From Burkholderiales bacterium RIFCSPLOWO2_02_FULL_57_36 (lineage in GTDB: Bacteria; Pseudomonadota; Gammaproteobacteria; Burkholderiales; Burkholderiaceae_D): DNA of 64,000 bases. Shown here in pieces: positions 14,265 through 22,362 of the stretch. Position 1 is the first letter of the stretch; each line of letters opens with the position of its first letter. Location: assembly GCA_001770855.1 (NCBI GenBank), contig MESE01000094.1, positions 1-64,000 on the forward strand, written 5' to 3'. A model generated the notes under the pieces. It ran no database searches. It saw only the letters and a list, made by a program, of their open reading frames with translations, and had not been told where the DNA came from. Position numbers and translations under genes: made by a program.

Positions 14265-16777
14265 ACGACGATTACCTTCAGTTTCTCAAGACAAAGGTCA
14301 GGCTCGCTGCAGCGGCTGGTTTCGATGTGCCGCTTTCTAAAATCAATCCGGCATTGAAGCCGCACACCCGCGCCATGGTGCAGTGGGCTGTCGCCGGCGG
14401 CCGTCGGGCGATCTTTGCATCGTTCGGGTTGCACAAGACTGCAACGCAGATCGAGACCATGCGGATCATCGGAGCCGAGATCCAAAAACCGACGCTCATC
14501 ACGATGCCGTTGGGCGTGCGGCAAGAATTCAAACGCGAGGCCGAGCTGCGGTTTCACGGAGAACACGCGGTCAACCTGCGCTTCATTCGCACGGATGCCG
14601 AGATCGATGACCCACGCACGATCTACATGACCAATTACGAATCGATCCGCGAGGGCAAGCTCACGCCGGCGCTGTTCGGAGCCGCTACATTGGATGAAGC
14701 CGCTGTGCTTCGCAGCTACGGCAGCAAAACGTTTCAAGAGTTCATGCCATTGTTTCAACCGGTGCAGTACCGCTTTGCAGCGACCGCGACACCCAGCCCG
14801 AACCGGTACAAGGAAATCATTCATTACGCCGCGTTCCTCGGGATCATGGACAGCGGCCAGGCATTGACGCGATTCTTTCAGCGTGACAGCAGCCAGGCAA
14901 ACAATCTGACGCTGTACCCGCACAAGGAAGAAGAGTTCTGGTTATGGGTTTCCAGCTGGGCGCTGTTCGTGCAAAAGCCGTCCGATCTGGGTTTCAGTGA
15001 TGAAGGCTATGACCTGCCGCCGCTCGATGTCCGGTACCACGAAGTGGCCAGCGATTACGCTGCGGCCGGCGCTGATCGCGATGGTCAGAACCTGCTGTTT
15101 CAGGATGTCGCACTGGGCGTGCAATCCGCCTCTGCTGAAAAGCGCGAAAGTCTGAATTCACGCGTTGCCAAGCTGATGGAAATCCGCGCCGAAGATCCGG
15201 ATGCGCACCGCATCATCTGGCACGACCTGGAATCCGAGCGTGAAGCGATCGAGTCAGCAATTCCGGGAATGACCTCCGTCTACGGCTCACAGAACCTGGA
15301 TGATCGCGAACAGCTGATCGTGGATTTCTCAGACGGCAAATATCAAGAACTGGCAACCAAACCAATTATCGCCGGATCCGGTTGCAACTTTCAACGACAT
15401 TGCGCATGGGAAGTATTCCTGGGCATCGGCTTCAAGTTCAACGACTTCATTCAAGCGATCCATCGCGTCTACCGTTTCCAGCAAACCAAGACCTGCCGCA
15501 TCGACATCATCTACACCGAGGCTGAGCGCGAGGTACTCCGCACGCTGCAGCGCAAGTGGCAGCAACACACCGACATGGTCCAAAAAATGACAGACATCAT
15601 CCGCAAGTTCGGCCTGAACAATCTGGCCATGCAAGAAACGCTTTCCCGCGCGATCGGCGTGGAGCGTCTGGAAGTGAAAGGTGAGCACTTCGCCGTTGCC
15701 AATAACGATTGTGTGTTGGAGGCTCGCCTGCAGCCGGAAAACAGCGTCGACCTGATGGTCACTTCGATCCCGTTCGCCAATCACTACGAATACACGCCGA
15801 GTTACAACGACTTCGGCCATACCGAAAACAATGATCATTTCTGGGCGCAGATGGATTTCCTGACGCCGGAACTGCTGCGCATCCTGAAGCCCGGCCGGAT
15901 TTACTGCTGCCACGTCAAGGACCGCATCAACTTCGGCAACGTCACCGGTGCCGGCCTGCCGACGAGCAGCCCGTTTCACTGTGAAGCGACCATGCACGCG
16001 CTCAAACATGGGTTTGATTACCTTGGGATGATCACGATTGTTACCGACGTCGTCCGTGAGAATAATCAAACCTACCGGCTGGGCTACACAGAAATGTGCA
16101 AGGACGGCAGCAAGATGGGTGTCGGCTCCCCGGAATACGTACTGCTGTTCCACAAGCCGCAAACCGATCGCTCACGCGGTTATGCCGACGCACCGATCAA
16201 AAAATCGAAGGATGAATACTCGCTGGCCAAGTGGCAGGTCGATGCGCATGCATTCTGGCGTTCCAGTGGTAACCGTTTGCTGACCGCTGATGAAATGGCC
16301 CAGTTGGGTCCGGCCAAGCTCGCAAAGATGTACACGCAGTTCAGTCTGGCCAACATCTACGACTACGAATTTCACGTCAAGATCGGTGCGGAGTTGCAGG
16401 CCAAGAACGCATTGCCAAGCACCTTCATGTCTTTGGCGCCCGGCAGTCACCATCCGGACGTCTGGCATGACGTGAACCGCATGCACACGCTGAACGGTGC
16501 CCAAACCAACCGCGCCGTTGAAAAGCACGTCTGCCCACTTCAGTTCGACATTGTCGACCGCCTGATCGAGCGTTACAGCAACCCGGGTGAAGTGGTCTAT
16601 GACCCATTCTGCGGACTCGGTACCGTGCCGGTGCGCGCCATTAAAGCAGGTCGCCGCGGTGCCGGGTCTGAACTGAACTCCGCTTACTTCTTTGACAGTG
16701 TGCACTACCTGCAGCTGGCCGAGCGGGAAGTGTCGATGCCGAGCCTGTTCCAATTTGAGGAGATCGAGACGGTATGA
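14261..16777 (+). CDS. SNF2-like helicase / DNA methyltransferase fusion
   Basis: This 838-residue protein joins a superfamily 2 helicase region to an amino-methyltransferase. In the helicase the P-loop position reads FGLHKT (residues 55-60) where GxGKT is expected, the motif II position reads DEAA (145-148), motif III is TATPSP and motif VI is HRVYRFQQ (401-408). In the methylase the catalytic motif is TSIPF (501-505) where TSPPY/F is usual, and the cofactor motif DPFCGLGT is at 781-788. The domain order suggests a beta- or zeta-class N6A/N4C enzyme. I recall this architecture in other phages. The helicase P-loop may be inactive. It lies at the start of the replication block, coupled to both neighbours. 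Confidence 0.8.
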   Translation: MNDDYLQFLKTKVRLAAAAGFDVPLSKINPALKPHTRAMVQWAVAGGRRAIFASFGLHKTATQIETMRIIGAEIQKPTLITMPLGVRQEFKREAELRFHGEHAVNLRFIRTDAEIDDPRTIYMTNYESIREGKLTPALFGAATLDEAAVLRSYGSKTFQEFMPLFQPVQYRFAATATPSPNRYKEIIHYAAFLGIMDSGQALTRFFQRDSSQANNLTLYPHKEEEFWLWVSSWALFVQKPSDLGFSDEGYDLPPLDVRYHEVASDYAAAGADRDGQNLLFQDVALGVQSASAEKRESLNSRVAKLMEIRAEDPDAHRIIWHDLESEREAIESAIPGMTSVYGSQNLDDREQLIVDFSDGKYQELATKPIIAGSGCNFQRHCAWEVFLGIGFKFNDFIQAIHRVYRFQQTKTCRIDIIYTEAEREVLRTLQRKWQQHTDMVQKMTDIIRKFGLNNLAMQETLSRAIGVERLEVKGEHFAVANNDCVLEARLQPENSVDLMVTSIPFANHYEYTPSYNDFGHTENNDHFWAQMDFLTPELLRILKPGRIYCCHVKDRINFGNVTGAGLPTSSPFHCEATMHALKHGFDYLGMITIVTDVVRENNQTYRLGYTEMCKDGSKMGVGSPEYVLLFHKPQTDRSRGYADAPIKKSKDEYSLAKWQVDAHAFWRSSGNRLLTADEMAQLGPAKLAKMYTQFSLANIYDYEFHVKIGAELQAKNALPSTFMSLAPGSHHPDVWHDVNRMHTLNGAQTNRAVEKHVCPLQFDIVDRLIERYSNPGEVVYDPFCGLGTVPVRAIKAGRRGAGSELNSAYFFDSVHYLQLAEREVSMPSLFQFEEIETV

Positions 16778-17292
16778 CCGCCATCGCCATCGCCAAGCGC
16801 ACCGACCTCGACCTGACGGAGCAGCAGCGTCAGGTGCTGGCCGGCGTGCTGTTCGAAATGCTGGGCGGGTTGACCGAGCACGATCAAAAGCGGTGGAAGG
16901 GATTCTGGCGTGAACTGATGGCGGCAGGATCCGGCGAAGTGTTCTCGGTCGACCTTTCGATCATTCGGAACGGGATATTCCACCGGCGTCACATGAAGCT
17001 GGAAAGCACGCTGTTCGATGCACAGGAATGCTATTGCAGTTTTGAGCAATTCAGAAATTGGTTAAAGGTCGGCTCCGGATTCTGTGACTGGAAAGTGGTG
17101 CGTGGCCAGCTGGTGCCCGAACCGAGATCGATCAGCTACGACAAATGCGATCAACAGACGATGGAGCAGTTCCATACCGACGCAATTACCTTCCTGCGTT
17201 CACAACATGCCCAGCATCACCTGTACCCGCATCTAACCCCTGCGAAATCCGAAGAAATGATCGAAACCATATTGGGGAGCTTTGAGGCATGA
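16774..17292 (+). CDS. DUF1367 phage protein
   Basis: This 172-residue protein has the family's core pattern of a hydrophobic strand, RNGIFHRRHMKLESTLFD (about residues 66-83) and a later acidic helix. DUF1367 members occur in lambdoid and related early regions near recombination genes. The molecular role is not established. It overlaps both neighbours by 4 bp. Confidence 0.7.
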   Translation: MTAIAIAKRTDLDLTEQQRQVLAGVLFEMLGGLTEHDQKRWKGFWRELMAAGSGEVFSVDLSIIRNGIFHRRHMKLESTLFDAQECYCSFEQFRNWLKVGSGFCDWKVVRGQLVPEPRSISYDKCDQQTMEQFHTDAITFLRSQHAQHHLYPHLTPAKSEEMIETILGSFEA

Positions 17293-17597
17293 CCTTTCGC
17301 AATCCCATGTTGCGCCGTGCAGTCGCTTCGCTCCCGTGCCAGTGCTGTGGTGTCTGGGGCTACAGCCAGGCTGCGCATGCGAACTTTTCGCAGATGGGGA
17401 AGGGCGGCGGCTTGAAGGCGTCTGACGCCGCGCTGATGGCTCTGTGCGCTGACCGGCCGGGAATCGTCGGCTGTCACTTCAAGCTCGATAACTACATCGG
17501 CATGACATACGAAGAAGCCGTGCAACTCACGGTGAAATGGATTGCGTCGACGTACATGGCGTTGATCGAAAACGGACTATTGAAGGTGGCCAAGTGA
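17289..17597 (+). CDS. Small HNH-like/DUF1364-type nuclease
   Basis: This 102-residue protein has CQCC (residues 18-21), then AAHANFSQMGKGGGLKASD and a GCH, the metal-ligand and His layout of the DUF1364/NinG-like small phage nucleases that act in recombination. The residue set is compatible with a zinc-stabilised HNH-type fold. The assignment is by motif pattern only. Confidence 0.65.
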   Translation: MTFRNPMLRRAVASLPCQCCGVWGYSQAAHANFSQMGKGGGLKASDAALMALCADRPGIVGCHFKLDNYIGMTYEEAVQLTVKWIASTYMALIENGLLKVAK

Positions 17598-18391
17598 GCG
17601 TAGAAGCTATCTCTTGGGCGCTTGGCAAACCGATCAAAAGCTCACCGGCTAAGTTCGTGCTGGTCGTCATGGCCAACTGCGCCGATAGCGACATGGTGTG
17701 CTGGCCGTCCATGGCGCACATTGAAAGCCAGACGTCGCAGGATAGAAAAACCGTTCAGGAAAACATTCGGCGCTTGCGCGAATGGGGTTTTATTGAAGAC
17801 ACGGGATTCCGAAAAGGATCGACGAAGCAGGTCATTGTGTACCGATTGAAGGAGCCCGAAAACGGGCATGTTGAAGAAGCCCAAAAACGGGACGCTTCAA
17901 AAGATGAAACAGGCCCAAATTTCCCACATAAGAGGCCCAATTTCCCCGGTAAAGAGGCCCAAATTTCCCATGAAAGAGGCCCAAAAACGGGCCACGGAAC
18001 CATCAAGGAACCATCAAAGGAACCGTCAGGGAACCGTCAATTAAGCGGCGCCGTGAAATTTGACCCGTCCCAAGTTCTGATCGACATGGGTGTTGACGAA
18101 CAAACGGTCACGGATTGGATGGCACATCGGAAGGCGAAGAAAGCGCAGACGTCGATCACCGTCATCAAGTCCCGAATTGCCGAAGCCGGCAAGGCCGGTT
18201 TGTCTCTTGATGACGCTTTGAAGTTGGAAATCTCGCGCAACTGGCAAGGGTTCGAGGCCAGCTGGGTGCTGCCAAAGCAGCAGGTAGGACAAAGCAGATT
18301 GCCAGTGACCCAGGCACAGCGCAGCGCCGACAACGAGGAAGCAAAGCGGCTTTTGTTCGGAAGGAAGAATTCGGAGGTGATTGATGTTTGA
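17594..18391 (+). CDS. Phage replication initiator with N-terminal helix-turn-helix
   Basis: This 265-residue protein starts at the GTG at 17594, overlapping the previous stop; the longer frame is rejected. The N-terminal 90 residues form a HTH_36-type winged helix (WPSMAHIESQTSQDRKTVQE). A disordered linker (about 100-150) is encoded by short DNA repeats, and the C-terminus (VLIDMGVDEQTVTDWMAHRK) is a second small domain. Layout and internal repeats match lambda O-like proteins, which bind iterons inside their own gene. The next gene is a likely helicase loader. Confidence 0.8.
   Translation: MSVEAISWALGKPIKSSPAKFVLVVMANCADSDMVCWPSMAHIESQTSQDRKTVQENIRRLREWGFIEDTGFRKGSTKQVIVYRLKEPENGHVEEAQKRDASKDETGPNFPHKRPNFPGKEAQISHERGPKTGHGTIKEPSKEPSGNRQLSGAVKFDPSQVLIDMGVDEQTVTDWMAHRKAKKAQTSITVIKSRIAEAGKAGLSLDDALKLEISRNWQGFEASWVLPKQQVGQSRLPVTQAQRSADNEEAKRLLFGRKNSEVIDV
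17911..18040. repeat. Iteron arrays: candidate replication origin
   Basis: Four copies of a 22-bp unit beginning AGGCCCAA(A)TTTCCC have their GCCC at 17913, 17935, 17957 and 17979. Two looser copies lie at 17854 and 17879. A second array of four 11-12-bp units, GGAACCATCAA/GGAACCGTCA, begins at 17996. The 22-bp period is not a multiple of three, so the repeats are not kept for the protein sequence. Location inside the initiator gene matches the lambda origin. Confidence 0.7.
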
Positions 18392-19166
18392 ACGCGACTT
18401 TGATGAATTTGTCGAGCTGCTTGACGGCGCGATTTCGTTGAGCCCGAGCTGGAAACCGATTCCACCGGCTGGCAAAGCTCTATTTTTTAACGCGATGGAA
18501 ATGTATTCGCTTGAGCAAGTGCGGTCGGCGCTGACGGCCCATATTCGCGATACCAAAGTCGGAATGTTTCAACCGACACCTGGTCATCTGATTGGGCAGA
18601 TCGAAGGTAGGGCTACAAACGATGGCCGGCCAGGCGTCGAAGAAGCGTGGGCGATCTCGCTGGCGGCGATGGACGAAGCCGAAACGGTGGTCTGGACCGA
18701 GGAAATGGGAAAAGCGTTCTGGATCTGCAAGCCCATTCTGGACAGCGGCGATGAAGTCGGCGCACGTATGGCGTTCAAGGAATCGTACACCCGGCACATT
18801 TCAGAGTCCCGGAAGAATGGACGCGCAGCTAAGTGGACGATCACCCCTGGCAAGAATCAGGAGCGCTACGTCATCGTGTTGCGGGAAGCCGTTCAGGTTG
18901 GGAGACTGCCGGCACCGGAAAAAAATTCAAACCAAGCGCTGCTGTTGGAAGGCCCGAAGCTTGAGCAACAGTCTTATCCGGAAGGTTTGAAAAAGATGAA
19001 AGAAGAGCTGGCCAAGCTGGAATCTCCATCCGAAAAACTGGCAAAGAAGCGAGCAGCCGAACTTGAAGCCGATCGCATAGCGGTAACAGCGCGCAAGGCT
19101 GAACTGGCGAAACAAGCGCAAGAAATCGAGGTTTCCGGGCGCCATAAAAAGGGAGTTACTGCATGA
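18384..19166 (+). CDS. Putative helicase loader/replication protein P-like
   Basis: This 260-residue protein starts at the ATG at 18384, after CGGAGGTGATTG, 8 bp inside the previous gene. The N-terminus (FDEFVELLDGAISLSPSWKP...HIRDTKVGMFQPTPGHLIGQ) resembles lambda P-type and similar phage loaders: a helical domain followed by FxPxPxxL. The C-terminus is a charged coiled coil. Position right after the initiator supports a helicase-loading role. Confidence 0.65.
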   Translation: MFERDFDEFVELLDGAISLSPSWKPIPPAGKALFFNAMEMYSLEQVRSALTAHIRDTKVGMFQPTPGHLIGQIEGRATNDGRPGVEEAWAISLAAMDEAETVVWTEEMGKAFWICKPILDSGDEVGARMAFKESYTRHISESRKNGRAAKWTITPGKNQERYVIVLREAVQVGRLPAPEKNSNQALLLEGPKLEQQSYPEGLKKMKEELAKLESPSEKLAKKRAAELEADRIAVTARKAELAKQAQEIEVSGRHKKGVTA

Positions 19167-19276
19167 GCAAAGAGATTTTCACCCTGATCATCATCGGAAT
19201 AGTTGTTTCATTCCTGATAGCTGTTTTCGTTGGTCGATGCATCGCTGTTGGCATGGGAAGCGAGGGCAAGCGATGA
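19163..19276 (+). CDS. 37-residue single-helix membrane peptide
   Basis: The peptide MSKEIFTLIIIGIVVSFLIA... has one membrane helix and a basic tail (GSEGKR). It overlaps both neighbours in ATGA form (19163-19166 and 19273-19276). The double coupling supports translation. Function unknown. Confidence 0.55.
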   Translation: MSKEIFTLIIIGIVVSFLIAVFVGRCIAVGMGSEGKR

Positions 19277-19818
19277 ATATCTTGGCAATCGACATCGGCA
19301 CGACCACGGGTTGGGCACTCGGCACCCGTGACGGGGAGATTAAGAGCGGCTCGAAATCGTTTGCGCCGAGCAGGACTGACGGCCCGGGGCAGAGGTGGTT
19401 AAAGTTTCGGGCGCACCTGACAGAGCTTGGCCGATCTGTCGGTGAACTCCAAGCGGTCTACTACGAAGACGTACGCCGGCACGGCCCCGGACAGGTTCTT
19501 GCTGCTCACGCGTATGGCGGATTTCTGGCACATCTGCAGCACTGGTGCGAAATGAATCACGTCCAGTGCATACCGCTTGGCGTCGGGCAGATCAAGAAAA
19601 GCTGGACAGGGAAGGGGAACGCCAAAAAGGACGCGATGATTGCCGAGGCAATTCGCCGCGGTTACAAGCCCGTTGACGACAACCACGCCGACGCGCTGGC
19701 AATCTTGGACTTGGCGCGTGCATTGGAATCCGGGCAGGTCGAACTGACGTCAAAGCCGAAAAAGAAGAAACCGGCCAAGCCACGCAAGGCACCAAGCTTT
19801 TTTGCGGCGGCAGCATGA
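19273..19818 (+). CDS. RuvC-like Holliday junction resolvase
   Basis: This 181-residue protein has the RNase H-like resolvase fold: Asp7 in AIDIGTTTGWA, a Glu in VYYEDV (about residue 71), and the C-terminal DDNHADALAILDLA (about 135-148) carrying the last acidic ligands. A Lys/Pro-rich tail follows (SKPKKKKPAKPRKAPSFF). It should cut branched DNA during recombination or before packaging. The chosen ATG overlaps the small upstream peptide gene. Confidence 0.8.
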   Translation: MNILAIDIGTTTGWALGTRDGEIKSGSKSFAPSRTDGPGQRWLKFRAHLTELGRSVGELQAVYYEDVRRHGPGQVLAAHAYGGFLAHLQHWCEMNHVQCIPLGVGQIKKSWTGKGNAKKDAMIAEAIRRGYKPVDDNHADALAILDLARALESGQVELTSKPKKKKPAKPRKAPSFFAAAA

Positions 19819-19931
19819 GCGATGTCCTGATGTTTGTTCTGGTCATCGTTGCTGTGGTCCTGTTCAAGGGTGAGCCGAGTATTGCCGAATCGTGGCGGCA
19901 GCAGGTTGAAATTCAGACGAGGTGCAAATAA
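19815..19931 (+). CDS. 38-residue membrane peptide
   Basis: The peptide MSDVLMFVLVIVAVVLFKGE... has one N-terminal membrane helix. Its ATG overlaps the resolvase stop and its TAA overlaps the next ATG by one base. It is similar in layout to the 37-residue peptide upstream. Function unknown. Confidence 0.5.
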   Translation: MSDVLMFVLVIVAVVLFKGEPSIAESWRQQVEIQTRCK

Positions 19932-20392
19932 TGGCCGGCACCAAAAAGCGCAACAAGCGCTACGTGCCCCGGCTGGCAGATGAGGTCAAGCTGAAAGCGC
20001 AGCCATGGAAGGTGGCGGCTGTTTTCAACCCGCTGATTGCCATTCTCGACCAGCTCGAGCAGCACGGCACGATCGACGAAACTACGTCCGGCCAGGCGAT
20101 TTTCAAGAATGTCGACGGTGAGTGGTTTGACAGCACAGCGGCGATTCTCGGTGTTGTGGAAGCCTACGAAATTCACGAGACCAGAACAGGCCGGCTGCTC
20201 GGATTGGATCCGCTGCGCCAGCTGGCTAACAAGCTGCAATACGGGATGTCCATTTTTGCGAACGAAACCGAGGCTTGCCGCGCATGTCTTTCGCGCATGA
20301 AGGCCGAAACCATCGAAATGACGGCAGGGTACGCAAGAGACCTGATTAAAGATTTTCAGATTAAAGAAGAACTTTTGAGGGAGGCAGTTTGA
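19931..20392 (+). CDS. Phage protein, unknown
   Basis: This 153-residue protein (MAGTKKRNKRYVPRLADEVK) has a basic N-terminus and a helical body (LRQLANKLQYGMSIFANETE...CRACLSRMK). It starts one base before the end of the previous gene. A role in the replication or late-control region is likely from location only. Confidence 0.6.
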   Translation: MAGTKKRNKRYVPRLADEVKLKAQPWKVAAVFNPLIAILDQLEQHGTIDETTSGQAIFKNVDGEWFDSTAAILGVVEAYEIHETRTGRLLGLDPLRQLANKLQYGMSIFANETEACRACLSRMKAETIEMTAGYARDLIKDFQIKEELLREAV

Positions 20393-20652
20393 CTACTTTT
20401 ATCCTAAGCGAAGAGCCTGCAATCAACTGCAACAGCAATAAACCGGAGTCAGGGCGCGTAGTGCTGGACTGGCAGGCGCACGGTCCCGTAATTGGCAGTT
20501 TCGAAGGCGAACCGGTAACCAATGCTAAAGGTGACGTCATCAAATCAGCGTGGCAGGTTGCTCGGGCAAAGATCGACGAATCAAAGTTCTATCAAGTCGA
20601 GCACGCCGGCTGGTTTTACTTAGAGAGTGTTCGAAAGGCGAGGGCAGCGTGA
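20389..20652 (+). CDS. Phage protein, unknown (TTG start)
   Basis: This 87-residue protein uses a TTG overlapping the previous stop (20389-20392), following GGGAGG. It is beta-rich (VVLDWQAHGPVIGSFEGEPV). No family is recognised. Confidence 0.55.
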   Translation: MTTFILSEEPAINCNSNKPESGRVVLDWQAHGPVIGSFEGEPVTNAKGDVIKSAWQVARAKIDESKFYQVEHAGWFYLESVRKARAA

Positions 20653-20855
20653 CAGTACTCGAACAGCACATGTATCGCGATCCGCTGGAAGTGCTGATCA
20701 AGGAAGAATCAAGAAGTTGCCGGGGCTGCATCCACGAAAAGCAGTTCACCGCTTTTGGTAACCCGGTGATGGTCTGCACGGCCAAGGATGAGAAGCAGAA
20801 GCGCAGGAATCACGGCAAGCGGTGCAAAAGTTACGGGGAGAGGAAATGCGGCTAA
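20649..20855 (+). CDS. Small Cys-rich (possible zinc-binding) phage protein
   Basis: This 68-residue protein starts with GTG overlapping the previous stop. It has CRGC (about residues 25-28), then a Cys near 43, a Cys near 59 and one near the C-terminus, in a basic background (AKDEKQKRRNHGKRC). The arrangement suggests a zinc-binding domain. No family is assigned. Confidence 0.6.
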   Translation: MTVLEQHMYRDPLEVLIKEESRSCRGCIHEKQFTAFGNPVMVCTAKDEKQKRRNHGKRCKSYGERKCG

Positions 20856-21289
20856 GTGATGATAGCGCGACCGATCTGTTCCGCCTCATTTGCGGTCCAG
20901 AACTAGGAAGCGGCCAGTATCGGCAGGTGTATGAACACATTTTCGATAAGAAACTGGTGGTCAAGCATGATTCGGGAACGAACTGGAGCAACGTCAACGA
21001 ATTCCAGATTTGGTGCGAGTTCAGAGACACGCCGCTTGGCAAATGGCTTGCCCCAGTTGAATGGATAAGTCCACGCGGGTTATGGATCGTCCAGGCGCGT
21101 ACTAAGCCGATCCCAATTGGCAAATTTCCAAAGAAAGTGCCAGCGCTGTTCGCTGATCTGAAGCCGTCGAACTGGGGAATGTACAAGGGCCGTCCCGTCT
21201 GCCACGACTACGGCAATCATTCGCTTTACACGGTGGGACGTGCATCAGTGTCTCAATTGAAACCAGTCGTTTGGGAGCATCACCTATGA
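20846..21289 (+). CDS. Miniature protein-kinase-like phage protein
   Basis: This 147-residue protein starts after GGGGAGAGGAA. It has the kinase landmarks in order: a Gly-rich loop LGSGQYRQVYE (residues 20-30), VVK with Lys40, a candidate alpha-C Glu52, a catalytic-loop-like DLKPSN (104-109, without the usual HR before D) and DYG in place of DFG (121-123). The spacing between hinge and catalytic loop is far shorter than in normal kinases and there is little C-lobe, so activity is uncertain. It lies just before the putative late antiterminator, with a 4-bp overlap. Confidence 0.55.
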   Translation: MRLSDDSATDLFRLICGPELGSGQYRQVYEHIFDKKLVVKHDSGTNWSNVNEFQIWCEFRDTPLGKWLAPVEWISPRGLWIVQARTKPIPIGKFPKKVPALFADLKPSNWGMYKGRPVCHDYGNHSLYTVGRASVSQLKPVVWEHHL

Positions 21290-21936
21290 GTACAGCAATA
21301 TTTCAAACTACTGGACAGGCGCTCCACGTCGCTTTCTTGATCATGTCCGTTGAAGCACGGCAGGAAAGCCCGTTACGCCGCGCGCTGCTGCAGATCATGG
21401 GGCAGCAGGAGACGCTGACAACCAAGCAGCGTGACTGGATGAATCAGTTGATCGGCGAAGGATCCGGCACCGTGAACTTTGGCGGGTTGTCATCCGACGA
21501 GGTTCGGGCCCAATGCGCAATGGTCACGCAGTCCGTCAAAACACACCTGCCGGCGCCGGAGATGCATGCGATTCACGCGCGGTTCATCCCGACGATGGTC
21601 GATGAGCTCGACGGGAAGAGGCGCATTTACTTTTCCCAAGATCGTGGCGATGCGATTCAGGCGCTCGCTAGATGGGTACGCCCCGGGTATCCGAAGATCG
21701 AGGAACTGGCCATGGATTATGTGATCGCCAAGGTGTACGTAAATCACTCCCTCACGGAAATCAGCTTTCGCAACCTGGCACAAGACTTCGGCAGCAATCA
21801 CATGACCTATGCGCGCGCGTTCCCGAAGATAAAGGCGCAGCTCAAGGAATTAGAGGCGATGGCGATCAATCGGCTGACCCCCTACTTTGAATCGACCGGG
21901 CTGATCGAGTCGCTGATGGAAGGTAGTTGCCCGTAG
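21286..21936 (+). CDS. Putative late-gene regulator (Q-like antiterminator)
   Basis: This 216-residue protein is the last gene of the rightward early operon. A strong promoter followed within 30 bp by a terminator starts right after it, as Q precedes pR'-tR' in lambdoid phages. The C-terminal half (MDYVIAKVYVNHSLTEISFR...MTYARAFPKIKAQLK) looks like a helix-turn-helix or sigma-region-4-like segment. No specific Q family can be named. The assignment is mainly contextual. Confidence 0.55.
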   Translation: MSTAIFQTTGQALHVAFLIMSVEARQESPLRRALLQIMGQQETLTTKQRDWMNQLIGEGSGTVNFGGLSSDEVRAQCAMVTQSVKTHLPAPEMHAIHARFIPTMVDELDGKRRIYFSQDRGDAIQALARWVRPGYPKIEELAMDYVIAKVYVNHSLTEISFRNLAQDFGSNHMTYARAFPKIKAQLKELEAMAINRLTPYFESTGLIESLMEGSCP

Positions 21937-21961
21937 GAATTTGTTTGTTATTAATCTTTCC

Positions 21962-21990
21962 TTGACTTAATGTTACGGCTGCACTATATT
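21962..21990 (+). promoter_or_regulatory. Late promoter (pR' equivalent)
   Basis: TTGACT (21962-21967) and TATATT (21985-21990) are separated by 17 bp, a near-consensus sigma-70 promoter. It reads toward the late genes. Between 21937 and 22362 I see no gene, only this promoter, two terminators and short AT-rich direct repeats (about 22158-22195). Confidence 0.85.
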
Positions 21991-22017
21991 TTTGCCATGC
22001 TGTAACAAGTATCCCCG

Positions 22018-22041
22018 AAACCCGCCTTGTGCGGGTTTTTG
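22018..22041 (+). terminator. Terminator immediately after the late promoter (tR' equivalent)
   Basis: The hairpin AAACCCGC-CTTGT-GCGGGTTT is followed by TT, with a total T run of five. It lies about 20-45 nt after the expected late start, so late transcription should stop here unless RNA polymerase is modified. Confidence 0.85.
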
Positions 22042-22124
22042 CGTTTCTGAGCCATGGAGATCACCATGAAATCCGCTTAATACCCCGAAGGGCATGATGC
22101 CCGCCACCTTGATCGATTTGGAAT

Positions 22125-22146
22125 GCCCCGCGCCACGGGGCTTTTT
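22125..22146 (+). terminator. Second terminator in the late leader
   Basis: GCCCCG-CGCCA-CGGGGC is followed by TTTTT. With the first it forms a tandem block before the late genes. Confidence 0.75.
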
Positions 22147-22362
22147 CATTTGTACCTTCAAACTTGCGAATTTGTGCAAGTTGGCAAATTTGAGGGTGAC
22201 AGCCGGTAAGTAGATCCATTGGCACGGAATGAAGGATCGCCAATGTATGGGCGTACCGTGCTCCGCATCGTTGCGGAAACAGGATGGCAACAATTATTGC
22301 CGCTGGCCGATGCGAGCTTTCGCTGGAGTGCCGGATTCCCTCAACCTATACGGAGGTTCGTC

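Noticed and set aside
15329-16162. 277-residue minus-strand frame inside the helicase-methyltransferase gene
   Set aside because: Antisense shadow; the plus strand carries methylase motifs.
17854-18040. Short repeats considered as a CRISPR array
   Set aside because: Units are adjacent with no unique spacers, imperfect, and inside a coding gene. They fit iterons.
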